From positions 1-64,000 of the forward strand of contig JAEWHK010000072.1 in the NCBI GenBank assembly GCA_023387815.1: a stretch of 64,000 nucleotides of DNA, read 5' to 3'. The translations under genes and the position numbers were made by a program. Under the pieces are notes generated by a model. That model made no database searches. It had not been told where the DNA came from and worked only from the letters and a program-made list of their open reading frames with translations. Origin of the DNA: Pseudomonadota bacterium (GTDB lineage Bacteria > Pseudomonadota > Gammaproteobacteria > Burkholderiales > Burkholderiaceae_B). The first letter of the stretch is position 1, and every line of letters begins with the position of its first letter. Below, one piece after another: positions 26,915 to 34,704 of the stretch.

Positions 26915-28009
26915 TTAAATCTCCTTGGTGTTGAACGAAACTGACTGAGCGGGAGTATGCACCCCACGCTTGTGAATCCGACGAGCACGGCGCGAGGCGA
27001 AACCTGCGCGCGCAAAGCCTGTTAAATAGAAAATGAACAATGATCCCGCTGCGATTGCGGCCAGATACGGAGCCAGCAAAATCGACGTCGAGATCTGATG
27101 TTTATTGGCATTCGAATCAATGGCCCTCAATAGCGATGCAGAATCAGACAGGGAGACATAAGTCAGTCCATGGGCGCCAGCCAGCTTTTGCAGATACGTA
27201 TCTTTTACGGACGACAGGTGCTCATTGCCCTTGGCCGCTTGCGATCCAAAGGGAGCATTACGGGCATGCCACCCTTCGCGATTTGCGGCATCTGCCGGTG
27301 GCGGGCCGCTGCGGTTTTCCTGCTCTACATCGTCTTCCCCATAAAAGCCGATTTGACGACCCGTCTCATCGTACCTTGGGATAGGAGACAGTTGCTTGCT
27401 GCCTACACCGACGATGAGCCCTTTCACTTTGTCCCCCTGACCTCCGTCCGAAGACTGCCCACCGGTGATTGCGGCCGCCCGGGTCTGCGCTTCTCCCTGC
27501 ATCATCATATGACCCTGCTCGGCCTGTGCCAGTGGCAATGGTGGTGCTTCCTGCCCATCACTGAAGAAAACGATACCAACACCAAGACTCTCGGCAAGTT
27601 CAATCCCGGACTCAAGGCCTTTGGAAATGTAGCTGTCACCTTCCCATGCCATTCGCCAATCCAGCTGTGCGACAGTTTGGGACAGGGGTGCATAATTCTC
27701 ACAAACCTCTACGGGTTCAAGAAGCATAAAGCTGCGTCTTTCGGTAAAGATGCTCAATCCCACCCGGCTGCCACAGGCCATTCGTCCCAGTGCCTGACCC
27801 AGCGTCTGCCTCACCTGCTCAAGTCGGCTGTGCAGCTTTTCACCCTCGCCATAGTCACGTACGTTCATGCTGCCTGTGATATCAATAACAAACATCACTT
27901 CGGCCCTGTCCTGAAGCGAGCGCACATGAGGCGAAAAAATACCCCACGCGGACACGCACAGCGCCACAATCAATAAGGCAAGACGAAGACCTGACATGTT
28001 CAGACGCAT
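26915..28009 (-). CDS. mxaL: MxaL, von Willebrand A-domain membrane protein
   Basis: 364 residues: an N-terminal transmembrane helix, a VWA domain whose metal site reads FVIDITGSMNVRD (DxTxS form) and FFSDGQEAP, and a C-terminal membrane helix (LAPYLAAIAAGSLFIFYLTG) followed by a basic tail. In methylotrophs mxaA, C, K and L are needed to insert calcium into methanol dehydrogenase. The ATG at 28009 overlaps the mxaK stop (ATGA). Confidence 0.85.
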   Translation of the reverse strand: MRLNMSGLRLALLIVALCVSAWGIFSPHVRSLQDRAEVMFVIDITGSMNVRDYGEGEKLHSRLEQVRQTLGQALGRMACGSRVGLSIFTERRSFMLLEPVEVCENYAPLSQTVAQLDWRMAWEGDSYISKGLESGIELAESLGVGIVFFSDGQEAPPLPLAQAEQGHMMMQGEAQTRAAAITGGQSSDGGQGDKVKGLIVGVGSKQLSPIPRYDETGRQIGFYGEDDVEQENRSGPPPADAANREGWHARNAPFGSQAAKGNEHLSSVKDTYLQKLAGAHGLTYVSLSDSASLLRAIDSNANKHQISTSILLAPYLAAIAAGSLFIFYLTGFARAGFASRRARRIHKRGVHTPAQSVSFNTKEI

Positions 28010-28662
28010 CAAGGCAGCCCCTTCGGAATGCCGGGCAGATCGGTCCACAGACGCTTGGGAGACTCAGGTTCTTCATCTTCATCGGACATCTGCCCTTCAG
28101 GTAAATCGCGCACCAGCCGCGATGCAATATCCAGGTTGTACCTGGCATTCCAGTAACCAGAATTCAGCCGCAAGGCGCGGGCATAGTATTCTTTGGCCAG
28201 TCGCACCGATGACGGTGCCTGATCGCTTTTGCTGGTTCCAATCAATTCGATGGCACGGCGCAGGCGGGCATTTGCCATATTGTATAGACCACTAACGGCG
28301 ACCTCGACGGCCAGTGGATCCACTTGTGCACCATTCAGATCAGTCGCGGCAGCACTGATCGATTCCGCCAGAGGCAAGGCATCGTCCAGTCTTCCCACTG
28401 TGGTCAGATAAGTAAGACGCGCCAGTCTGACTGCAGGATCAGCCCTGTCGGAAACAGCCACGTCGTGGCGCGATGCAAGCTGACCGATGATCTCGTTATC
28501 ACTCCGGGCTTTCTGCCAGACGAATACGGTAAATATAAGTGCGGCAGAGGCAGCAATCAATGCAAACCACAATAGCCATACATAACCTGCCGCAAGCAGA
28601 CGCCCGGGAGCGTTAGCACCCGACGTGCGAGTCCCTGCGTTCATCTGTGGTTTTGCAATCAT
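28009..28662 (-). CDS. mxaK: MxaK, membrane-anchored methanol dehydrogenase maturation protein
   Basis: 217 residues: one N-terminal transmembrane helix (WLLWFALIAASAALIFTVFVW) and a periplasmic helical part (ALRLNSGYWNARYNLDIA resembles a TPR-like unit). Ends in an acidic/Pro-rich tail (MSDEDEEPESPKRLW). Assigned by its place between mxaC and mxaL and by this layout. The ATG at 28662 overlaps the mxaC stop (ATGA). Confidence 0.8.
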   Translation of the reverse strand: MIAKPQMNAGTRTSGANAPGRLLAAGYVWLLWFALIAASAALIFTVFVWQKARSDNEIIGQLASRHDVAVSDRADPAVRLARLTYLTTVGRLDDALPLAESISAAATDLNGAQVDPLAVEVAVSGLYNMANARLRRAIELIGTSKSDQAPSSVRLAKEYYARALRLNSGYWNARYNLDIASRLVRDLPEGQMSDEDEEPESPKRLWTDLPGIPKGLP

Positions 28663-29684
28663 GTCCGCCCCTCCTGTCCGTGAATATTGACCATCCGCTG
28701 AGCGCAATGTACTGCAATCAATATCAACAGGATAAGTGTCACGAATGCAAACAGATAGGCCGAGAGATCACGTCGAGGCACATGCTCGGTGTACTGCAAT
28801 GGCGCCTTCTCGCGTTTGTCAATTTCAGCAATCGCTTTTGCGACATCATCGGCATTTTCCGCCTCAAATGCGCGGTACGTAATGCCAAGGGACTTGAAAA
28901 AAATATCCAGATGTCGCTCGGGCATCACCTGGGGCATATCGTCCTCAGGACTCTTGGGAACATCCCATATCCCGGCCGTTCCGGCCGTGCGTAAAAAGAG
29001 CCAGTAAAGCCGTACCGGTCTGGTCAGCACTGCCTTTCTCAGCGCATTCTGGATGCGCATATCGATCACTGCAGCACCATCGGAAACCAGAAAAATGACC
29101 CGTGATGCCAGCGGATCGTTGTCTTCGTCGAATTGTGACAAGGCCATCGCCAGACCGCGACCAATATCCGTATAGGCCAGGCCCGGACGGTCAATGGCAT
29201 TGATGGCCGCATCAACCGACTCTGCTTTGTCGGTGAGCGGCAAGACATACAGTGGCATTGTCGAAAACGTGACCATCCCGATCCTGTCCTGCTTGCGCTC
29301 TGCGGCAAAACCCTTTAGCAGGCGCTTTGATGCCGCGGCCTTGGACTCCTCTTTCCCCGTCGGCACCTGGCCGGCAAAACTGCTGTTCATGCTTGAACTG
29401 CGATCAATCAGCAATACCATATGCGCGCCTGTACCCATTTTCTGCAGCGTTCCTCCTTTCAGGTACAAACCCGCCATGCAAAGCACCAACGCCAGCAATG
29501 CCAGGCAGCCAGCCACGCGCAGGGCCATATCTGCCGATGCAGAGAGTCTGTCGGCACTTAACGTTCCCAGCCAGGGCCAGTCCGAGACTTGTCGCGGCTT
29601 TGGAAAAAATGGCAGCAACGACAGCGGCAGGAGCCAGAGCAATAGCGGCGATTCCACAGCCAGTGAGCGAAAGAAAGCGATCAT
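28659..29684 (-). CDS. mxaC: MxaC, von Willebrand A-domain membrane protein
   Basis: 341 residues: N-terminal membrane segments (SPLLLWLLPLSLLPFFP and a second helix), a VWA domain with a complete metal site (LLIDRSSSMNSSF, DxSxS), and a C-terminal helix (YLFAFVTLILLILIAVHC). With MxaL it resembles the BatA/BatB pair linked to MoxR ATPases. Needed for calcium insertion in characterised methylotrophs. Starts by ATGA overlap with mxaA. Confidence 0.85.
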   Translation of the reverse strand: MIAFFRSLAVESPLLLWLLPLSLLPFFPKPRQVSDWPWLGTLSADRLSASADMALRVAGCLALLALVLCMAGLYLKGGTLQKMGTGAHMVLLIDRSSSMNSSFAGQVPTGKEESKAAASKRLLKGFAAERKQDRIGMVTFSTMPLYVLPLTDKAESVDAAINAIDRPGLAYTDIGRGLAMALSQFDEDNDPLASRVIFLVSDGAAVIDMRIQNALRKAVLTRPVRLYWLFLRTAGTAGIWDVPKSPEDDMPQVMPERHLDIFFKSLGITYRAFEAENADDVAKAIAEIDKREKAPLQYTEHVPRRDLSAYLFAFVTLILLILIAVHCAQRMVNIHGQEGRT

Positions 29685-30604
29685 GGCTTGCTCCTTTCTG
29701 CTGCTGCCAGTTGTCGCGCAAAGCGCGTGAGATCGTCGGGCGACAGCGTCTTCCTTGCCTCATCTTCGCTCCCGGCAAAGAACCAGAACCCGGAAGCCTT
29801 GAAAAAATTCAGGATCTGCGTCTGTGTTGACTCAAATTCCGGATGTCTGTGCACGAAATCAGGCACATCACTGGCAAGCAGCCGTTGGCCATTGGTGGTA
29901 TCAAGCCCCCGGTGCAATTCGACCATCGCGTCGCGATATGCAGCCGCATCATTTGAACGCAATCGTTTCTGAACCCGGCGTGCCGACTGCGCCAACGGCC
30001 GTGCCCGGCGCTTGTGGAAAGGCCAGACAGCGTAATGCATCGCCAGAATGAGGGCAAGAATGACAATCAGACATGCCAGCGCAATAGACGCCTGCATCAG
30101 TCTTTTTGTTGGTATCAGCATCACAGGCGCATCACCGCGGATCTGCTCTTCTACAGAAACGCCAGGAGACGCCACCGGACGCAGCGGAGACATGGTGAAG
30201 TGCTGAGGCTCAATACGTACTGTCTCTGATTCCTGACCTTCGCCAAATACCAGATCAAAGCCCGGTATTTCCCTGGTATTTACATCCAGCGGAACATAAA
30301 AGCTCTGATAATTCATGATGATCTGGTAGTGCTGCTGCCCTGCTTCCGATCGTTCCTCGATATCAACTGAACGCAGATCCAGCCAGTAATTAATCGGTCC
30401 CGGCTGAGGCAGTCCGGACCGGTGCAACGACATCCCGCTGGTCGCGATATCAATTTTGACGGGAATGATGTCTCCAACTATCCAGCCTGCCGGACGGGGC
30501 AGACTGACCTGCGGACTATCGACTTTGGCACGCGCGTATCCGGACTGGGCCAGTAAACCCAGCGCCACCAACAGCAACAAAAAAGGCGACAACCTACGTA
30601 ACAT
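29681..30604 (-). CDS. mxaA: MxaA, periplasmic/membrane methanol dehydrogenase maturation protein
   Basis: 307 residues: signal peptide (LSPFLLLLVALGLLAQSGYA), a periplasmic beta-rich domain (PAGWIVGDIIPVKIDIATS), one transmembrane helix at about residues 175-195 and a cytoplasmic part rich in Arg. Its ortholog is required for calcium insertion in MDH; loss is relieved by high calcium in known systems. It begins 8 bp after mxaS. Confidence 0.85.
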   Translation of the reverse strand: MLRRLSPFLLLLVALGLLAQSGYARAKVDSPQVSLPRPAGWIVGDIIPVKIDIATSGMSLHRSGLPQPGPINYWLDLRSVDIEERSEAGQQHYQIIMNYQSFYVPLDVNTREIPGFDLVFGEGQESETVRIEPQHFTMSPLRPVASPGVSVEEQIRGDAPVMLIPTKRLMQASIALACLIVILALILAMHYAVWPFHKRRARPLAQSARRVQKRLRSNDAAAYRDAMVELHRGLDTTNGQRLLASDVPDFVHRHPEFESTQTQILNFFKASGFWFFAGSEDEARKTLSPDDLTRFARQLAAAERSKP

Positions 30605-30612
30605 CCTGCCTC

Positions 30613-31533
30613 CTAACGCCCCAGCAAATAGGCATTCAATGCCTCTGTGTCAATCCTGTCCTGTATTCTGAATGGCAGGTTACCGTGCTGCCTGCAAATC
30701 TCGTTCATTCCCTCCTGTCGCTGCGCTGCCATCTCCAGCCAGCGTCGTTTCAGCGATGGGCGAAGCAGGACAAACCGGCGTTGCCCCGATTCCATATCCG
30801 CAAAATCGGCAATTCCCCAATCAGGCAGGCCAGCGATCGCCTTATCTTCAAGAACAACAGGAATCACATCATGCTGCACAAACAGGCCAAGTGTCTGATC
30901 TACATCCTCCAAAGGGAACAGAAAATCAGAGATCAGAAATACCAGTTTGCGCGGACCTGCCAGATACGGAACAGCTGCCATTAATCCGCTGGCACTGTTA
31001 TCCGAAGGTTCGGTTCGTTTCAATCGGTCCAGCATGGCTGTAACGCCAGCCCGGTTGCGACTGGCTGCAAAACTGATTTCCTCGTGGACCTCCCGGCCAC
31101 AGGCGTAAAGTCCGAAACTGTCGCCAATGCGATGCGCTGCCCGCGCAAGCAGACTGCATAGTCGGGCCGCTATGGCCATTTTGCCTTTTTCTCCGCCTGC
31201 GGCCATGGAAGCCGAGACATCAACTACGACGTAAACCGCAACTGCAAGGCGTGGCTGGTACTGCCTGACATACAGCTGGCCGAAGGGATCGCGCATGCTA
31301 CGCCGCAAGTCGAGACGTCGCATATCGGGTGAACGTTCGAAAGGAACCAGTCCGCGAAAGACGCCCATGTCTGCCGAACCCGTACCACGGTGGCTGCCCG
31401 GATGAATACCTTGTACACGCCAGCGCAATGCGTAATCAATATCTCCCCTCGATGCTGCAGCAGAATTGGAAATGTCAGAATCGACACCACCCTGGGCATC
31501 GATCGTCGCTGTGGGAGAATGGGATCGAATCAT
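30613..31533 (-). CDS. mxaS: MxaS, DUF58-family protein
   Basis: 306 residues with the DUF58 core (GVFRGLVPFERSPDMRRLDLRRSMRDPFG, described by its Arg/Asp pattern) and a degenerate VWA-like domain (VYVVVDVSASMAAG). DUF58 proteins work with MoxR ATPases. The ATG at 31533 overlaps the mxaR stop (ATGA). The 11 extra in-frame codons upstream lie inside mxaR and are not used. Confidence 0.85.
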   Translation of the reverse strand: MIRSHSPTATIDAQGGVDSDISNSAAASRGDIDYALRWRVQGIHPGSHRGTGSADMGVFRGLVPFERSPDMRRLDLRRSMRDPFGQLYVRQYQPRLAVAVYVVVDVSASMAAGGEKGKMAIAARLCSLLARAAHRIGDSFGLYACGREVHEEISFAASRNRAGVTAMLDRLKRTEPSDNSASGLMAAVPYLAGPRKLVFLISDFLFPLEDVDQTLGLFVQHDVIPVVLEDKAIAGLPDWGIADFADMESGQRRFVLLRPSLKRRWLEMAAQRQEGMNEICRQHGNLPFRIQDRIDTEALNAYLLGR

Positions 31534-32564
31534 GGCACCGCCACATTCGCGAAAATCCGGTGGCAAAATTCCGGGAGGATTTCGTCTCGCCGTGGCTCAT
31601 AAATCGGATTCAGAAAGATCCGATGTGCGACCGTTTCATAAAAAACCTCACGCACGTCCTCTGGAATCACGTGGTCCCGGCCTTCCAGCCAGGCTAGAAT
31701 TCTGGCAGCTCGCACCAAAATACCCATGCCACGCGGGCTGGCGCCTCCTTTCACAAGCCGCGCCATGTCGATGCCCTGCAGGTCTATGCCATTTTGTTCC
31801 GGATATCTCACGGCGTCCCAAAGGCTCACGACGTACTGCTGCAGCGTATTACTGACCTGAATCTCCTGCTGTATTCGCGCTGCTACCCCGTTCAGCTTTG
31901 TGTATTCAAGCAAACCGGAAGACAGCTCCTCGATCAGGCTATCCACATCATAATAGCGCGGGTTGAAAATCAGATCCTGCCGCAGCTGCCGATCCTGCGG
32001 CGCCTGCACTGCAATCTCCATGAAGAATCGATCTCTGGCCGCCGCCGGCAGCTCAAAGGTCTCTTCTTTTTCAATCTGATTTCTGTCAGCAAACACCAAT
32101 ACGTGAGGCAGCGGAATGTCTGCATTGAACGCATTGACGGCTTTCTCGGCCATCAGCCTTAACAGCAATGAATGAACCTGAGGACGAGCGCGATTGATTT
32201 CGTTGAAGAAAAAGACCGACATATCCGAGCCATGTGCGATCAATGGCCCCGGGTCAACACGGGGTCGACCTTCTTCGTTAAGATAAGTGTGATAAATAAG
32301 ATCGGCTGGCATCAGGTCGATTGTGCCTTCCACCCGTCCATAGGCACCGCCAACCACGCGCGCCACAGCACGCAGCATCAGCGTTTTTCCGACGCCTACA
32401 TCGCCTTCCAGCAATACATGACCTCTTGCAAAAATCGCAATCGTGATCAAACGAATGCTGCGGGTCTGCCCGATCACCACCTTTGCGACTTCACGTTCAA
32501 AGCTGAGCGCTCGCTCGCGCCATTGAACAATGTCGATGTCCGCACCGGAAGTACCCTGAACCAT
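31530..32564 (-). CDS. mxaR: MxaR (MoxR-type AAA+ ATPase)
   Basis: 344 residues, the founding family of MoxR AAA+ ATPases. Walker A is EGDVGVGKT, Walker B FFFNEINRA, and the sensor region ADRNQIEKEETFELPAAARDRF is typical. It probably acts with MxaS, C and L as a chaperone complex for methanol dehydrogenase activation. The ATG at 32564 has GGGAG nine bases upstream; an ATG eight codons earlier (32588) lacks a ribosome site. Confidence 0.9.
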   Translation of the reverse strand: MVQGTSGADIDIVQWRERALSFEREVAKVVIGQTRSIRLITIAIFARGHVLLEGDVGVGKTLMLRAVARVVGGAYGRVEGTIDLMPADLIYHTYLNEEGRPRVDPGPLIAHGSDMSVFFFNEINRARPQVHSLLLRLMAEKAVNAFNADIPLPHVLVFADRNQIEKEETFELPAAARDRFFMEIAVQAPQDRQLRQDLIFNPRYYDVDSLIEELSSGLLEYTKLNGVAARIQQEIQVSNTLQQYVVSLWDAVRYPEQNGIDLQGIDMARLVKGGASPRGMGILVRAARILAWLEGRDHVIPEDVREVFYETVAHRIFLNPIYEPRRDEILPEFCHRIFANVAVP

Positions 32565-32699
32565 GAATCTTTTCTCCCAAACGTTCATTTCGTGTCACGT
32601 TAAAACGATTCAGCAATCGTGACCTCGCTTTCCTGGCGCAGGTAGTAGCCTGAATCGTCAGCGACGATTCAGGCATACACGGCCCGCCCCACGAAGCGA

Positions 32700-33005
32700 T
32701 CAGGACGCGGGAATTTTCTTGACGTCGTACTCGAACTTGCCCGTTTTCTTGAAATTCTCAACACGCAGTTTATTGCGCTCTTCCATCTTCTGAATACTTT
32801 CCTGCTGCTTGGCCACCTCCTTGGGGTCATGCTTGGGATCATATTTGGAACCCTGGACCTTGTCAGGAAAACCCGGCTTGGGTTCCCAGCAGTTGCCTGG
32901 CGCCTTGCACTTTGTGCCGTCATAGGCATAAACACCGGCCGAGCCAAGGGCCAATACCGCCGCGCCCGCTACCACGACCATCGAACGTACTATACTCTGT
33001 CTCAT
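32700..33005 (-). CDS. mxaI: Methanol dehydrogenase small (beta) subunit MxaI
   Basis: 101 residues: signal peptide cleaved after VYA, then a mature protein of about 75 residues starting YDGTKCKAPGNCWEPKPGF, with the two cysteines of the family and the lysine-rich C-terminal helix (EERNKLRVENFKKTGKFEYD). MxaI wraps around MxaF in the alpha2beta2 enzyme and is absent from XoxF systems, so its presence confirms the calcium-type MDH. GAGGAG lies 7 bp before the chosen ATG. Confidence 0.96.
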   Translation of the reverse strand: MRQSIVRSMVVVAGAAVLALGSAGVYAYDGTKCKAPGNCWEPKPGFPDKVQGSKYDPKHDPKEVAKQQESIQKMEERNKLRVENFKKTGKFEYDVKKIPAS

Positions 33006-33114
33006 CATTTGCTCCTCTTTTATCATTCCCTGCCCGTTGATCAAAACTGAACATCAGGTGCAGGACCCGTTTCCCGCGTCTTCAACGCAAGATTTTCCAT
33101 TCGCAGCTTGCGAA

Positions 33115-33633
33115 TTATTCCTTGTACGGCTTGAATTTCTTTTTCTGCTCATCAGTCAGCCACTCAGCCTCTTCAGCCTTGCCGGTATACAAATGTCTGA
33201 CCCACGCCATAGTATGCAGGATTTCGTCCTGTGTCAGAAATTCATTTTGCGGCCCCATCTGGCGCTCGGCACCACCAAAGATGACTTCAAACAATGCCTT
33301 GTCTTCTTCCAGATCATATGTCCAGTTGCCATGATTAAGAGCGGGACCAATTTTTCCTTCAGCCAGATGTCCGTGACAACCTGAGCAGGAAGTTGAAAAA
33401 ATCTCCTTGCCTTTAGCCAGCGCCTCTTCGTTCTCGTTATAAGGATTGCGGCCCGTCTGCATAAACTCCTTGACTGCCGGCGTGTCGCGCCCCTCTTCCT
33501 TTCCTGACTCCAGATCAAGGGGCTCGCCTGTCACAATATTAATGAAAGGCATTTGTTGTGCTGCGACGGGAACCGCACAGGCCGCAGCGACAAGAAAAAG
33601 TAATGCGGGCTTGGTAAATGCATGCTTCATCAT
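33115..33633 (-). CDS. mxaG: Cytochrome cL, electron acceptor of methanol dehydrogenase
   Basis: 172 residues: signal peptide, one c-type haem site (CSGCH) and a methionine ligand region (GGAERQMGPQNEFLTQDEIL). The N-terminal part NIVTGEPLDLESGKEEGRDTPAVKEFM is characteristic of cytochrome cL, by its key residues. Accepts electrons from PQQ in MxaF in the periplasm. AGGAG precedes the tandem ATGATG start. Confidence 0.94.
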   Translation of the reverse strand: MMKHAFTKPALLFLVAAACAVPVAAQQMPFINIVTGEPLDLESGKEEGRDTPAVKEFMQTGRNPYNENEEALAKGKEIFSTSCSGCHGHLAEGKIGPALNHGNWTYDLEEDKALFEVIFGGAERQMGPQNEFLTQDEILHTMAWVRHLYTGKAEEAEWLTDEQKKKFKPYKE

Positions 33634-33685
33634 ACGATCTTCATCTCCTGGAATGTTGAGCTGGAATTATTACTCCGGGCTCCTC

Positions 33686-34573
33686 TTACTTCGACTCTAC
33701 TGGTAACAGAGGAATGCCTTCCTCTTTCAGAATTTGTGTAATTTGTGGCTGTGCCTTTTCAAGGGCAGCATCCACCTCTTTCATCAGCGCACTATCGTTC
33801 TTGCGTGTTGCTACTGACTGAGAATAGTTGAATTCAATTGTCTTGCCCTGACCATCTGCAACGCGATCCTTGGGTACAAATTCCATTGTCAAAGGAACGC
33901 TGGAGGCTTTCACATAACGTCCGACCTCAGCACCGAAGCCGATTGCCGCGTCTGCATTGCCCTGTATGACTTCGTTAACCATCCGTGCCGGATCAAGTCG
34001 AATGTATTGATTCCTTGCCGAACGGAAATTGACAAGCGAATACATATAATTCATGTTCGTTTCGAACTTCCCGATAGCCTTAAGAATGGCTTCGGCAGGG
34101 GAACCAACCGCCATCGCGATATTGGTCAGCTTCGCCAGTTCGTCATCTTCCCAGTCCTTGATATGGATATTCCGGTCTTTGCGGGTGACAAAAACATAGC
34201 CTGTCCGGTAATAGGGTTTTGATGTCAGAACACGCTCGTCTCCTGTGTCCAGCCCCATTACAACATCACACTGATTCTTGTCCAGAAAATCCCGCACCAG
34301 ATAAATCGCAGGCTTATCTGTGAATACGAACACGGGTCTTCTTCCCATCGCCTCTGCCAGTGCATTGGCAACCTTGTTCTCAAAGCCGGTACCATCCTTG
34401 GTTGAATATGGATTTTCGTTTGCACCGGCGCAAATTCGCAGTGTGTCCGGAGACGCAGGAATTTCGCCATCTACCTGCTGTGCATGAGCAGCGCCTGCCC
34501 ACATTGTCGCAGAGAGCATGATCGGCACAGCCAGACTCAGGCAGGCCAATTCCCTACGCATCGCTTTCATCAT
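33686..34573 (-). CDS. mxaJ: MxaJ, periplasmic substrate-binding-fold protein
   Basis: 295 residues: signal peptide ending AAHA, then a family 3 solute-binding fold (LRICAGANENPYSTKDGTGF; DVVMGLDTGDERV; TRKNDSALMKEVDAAL). MxaJ copurifies with or assists MDH in known methylotrophs and is required for activity. GGAG lies before the ATG. A short hairpin (TACGACA at 34590-34596, TGTCGTA at 34601-34607) precedes the ribosome site. Confidence 0.92.
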   Translation of the reverse strand: MMKAMRRELACLSLAVPIMLSATMWAGAAHAQQVDGEIPASPDTLRICAGANENPYSTKDGTGFENKVANALAEAMGRRPVFVFTDKPAIYLVRDFLDKNQCDVVMGLDTGDERVLTSKPYYRTGYVFVTRKDRNIHIKDWEDDELAKLTNIAMAVGSPAEAILKAIGKFETNMNYMYSLVNFRSARNQYIRLDPARMVNEVIQGNADAAIGFGAEVGRYVKASSVPLTMEFVPKDRVADGQGKTIEFNYSQSVATRKNDSALMKEVDAALEKAQPQITQILKEEGIPLLPVESK

Positions 34574-34641
34574 ATGTTGTCTCCGTTATTACGACATGAT
34601 TGTCGTATTATTTCGTGTTCTGTTGCCTTTTGATTCTGCGG

Positions 34642-34667
34642 ACCCGCCATCCGGCAAGATGGCGGGT
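34642..34667 (-). terminator. Stem-loop between mxaF and mxaJ
   Basis: ACCCGCCAT (34642-34650) pairs with ATGGCGGGT (34659-34667), loop of 8. No T run follows, so it is more likely a 3'-end stabiliser or partial attenuator of the abundant mxaF message than a full stop, as reported for other strongly expressed first genes. Confidence 0.6.
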
Positions 34668-34704
34668 TCCCCGTTAGCGGCGGGACCGTCAAACGTTGTG
34701 ATGA

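Noticed and set aside
27170..27976. 268-codon plus-strand ORF
   Set aside because: Antisense to mxaL, rich in residues typical of shadow frames.
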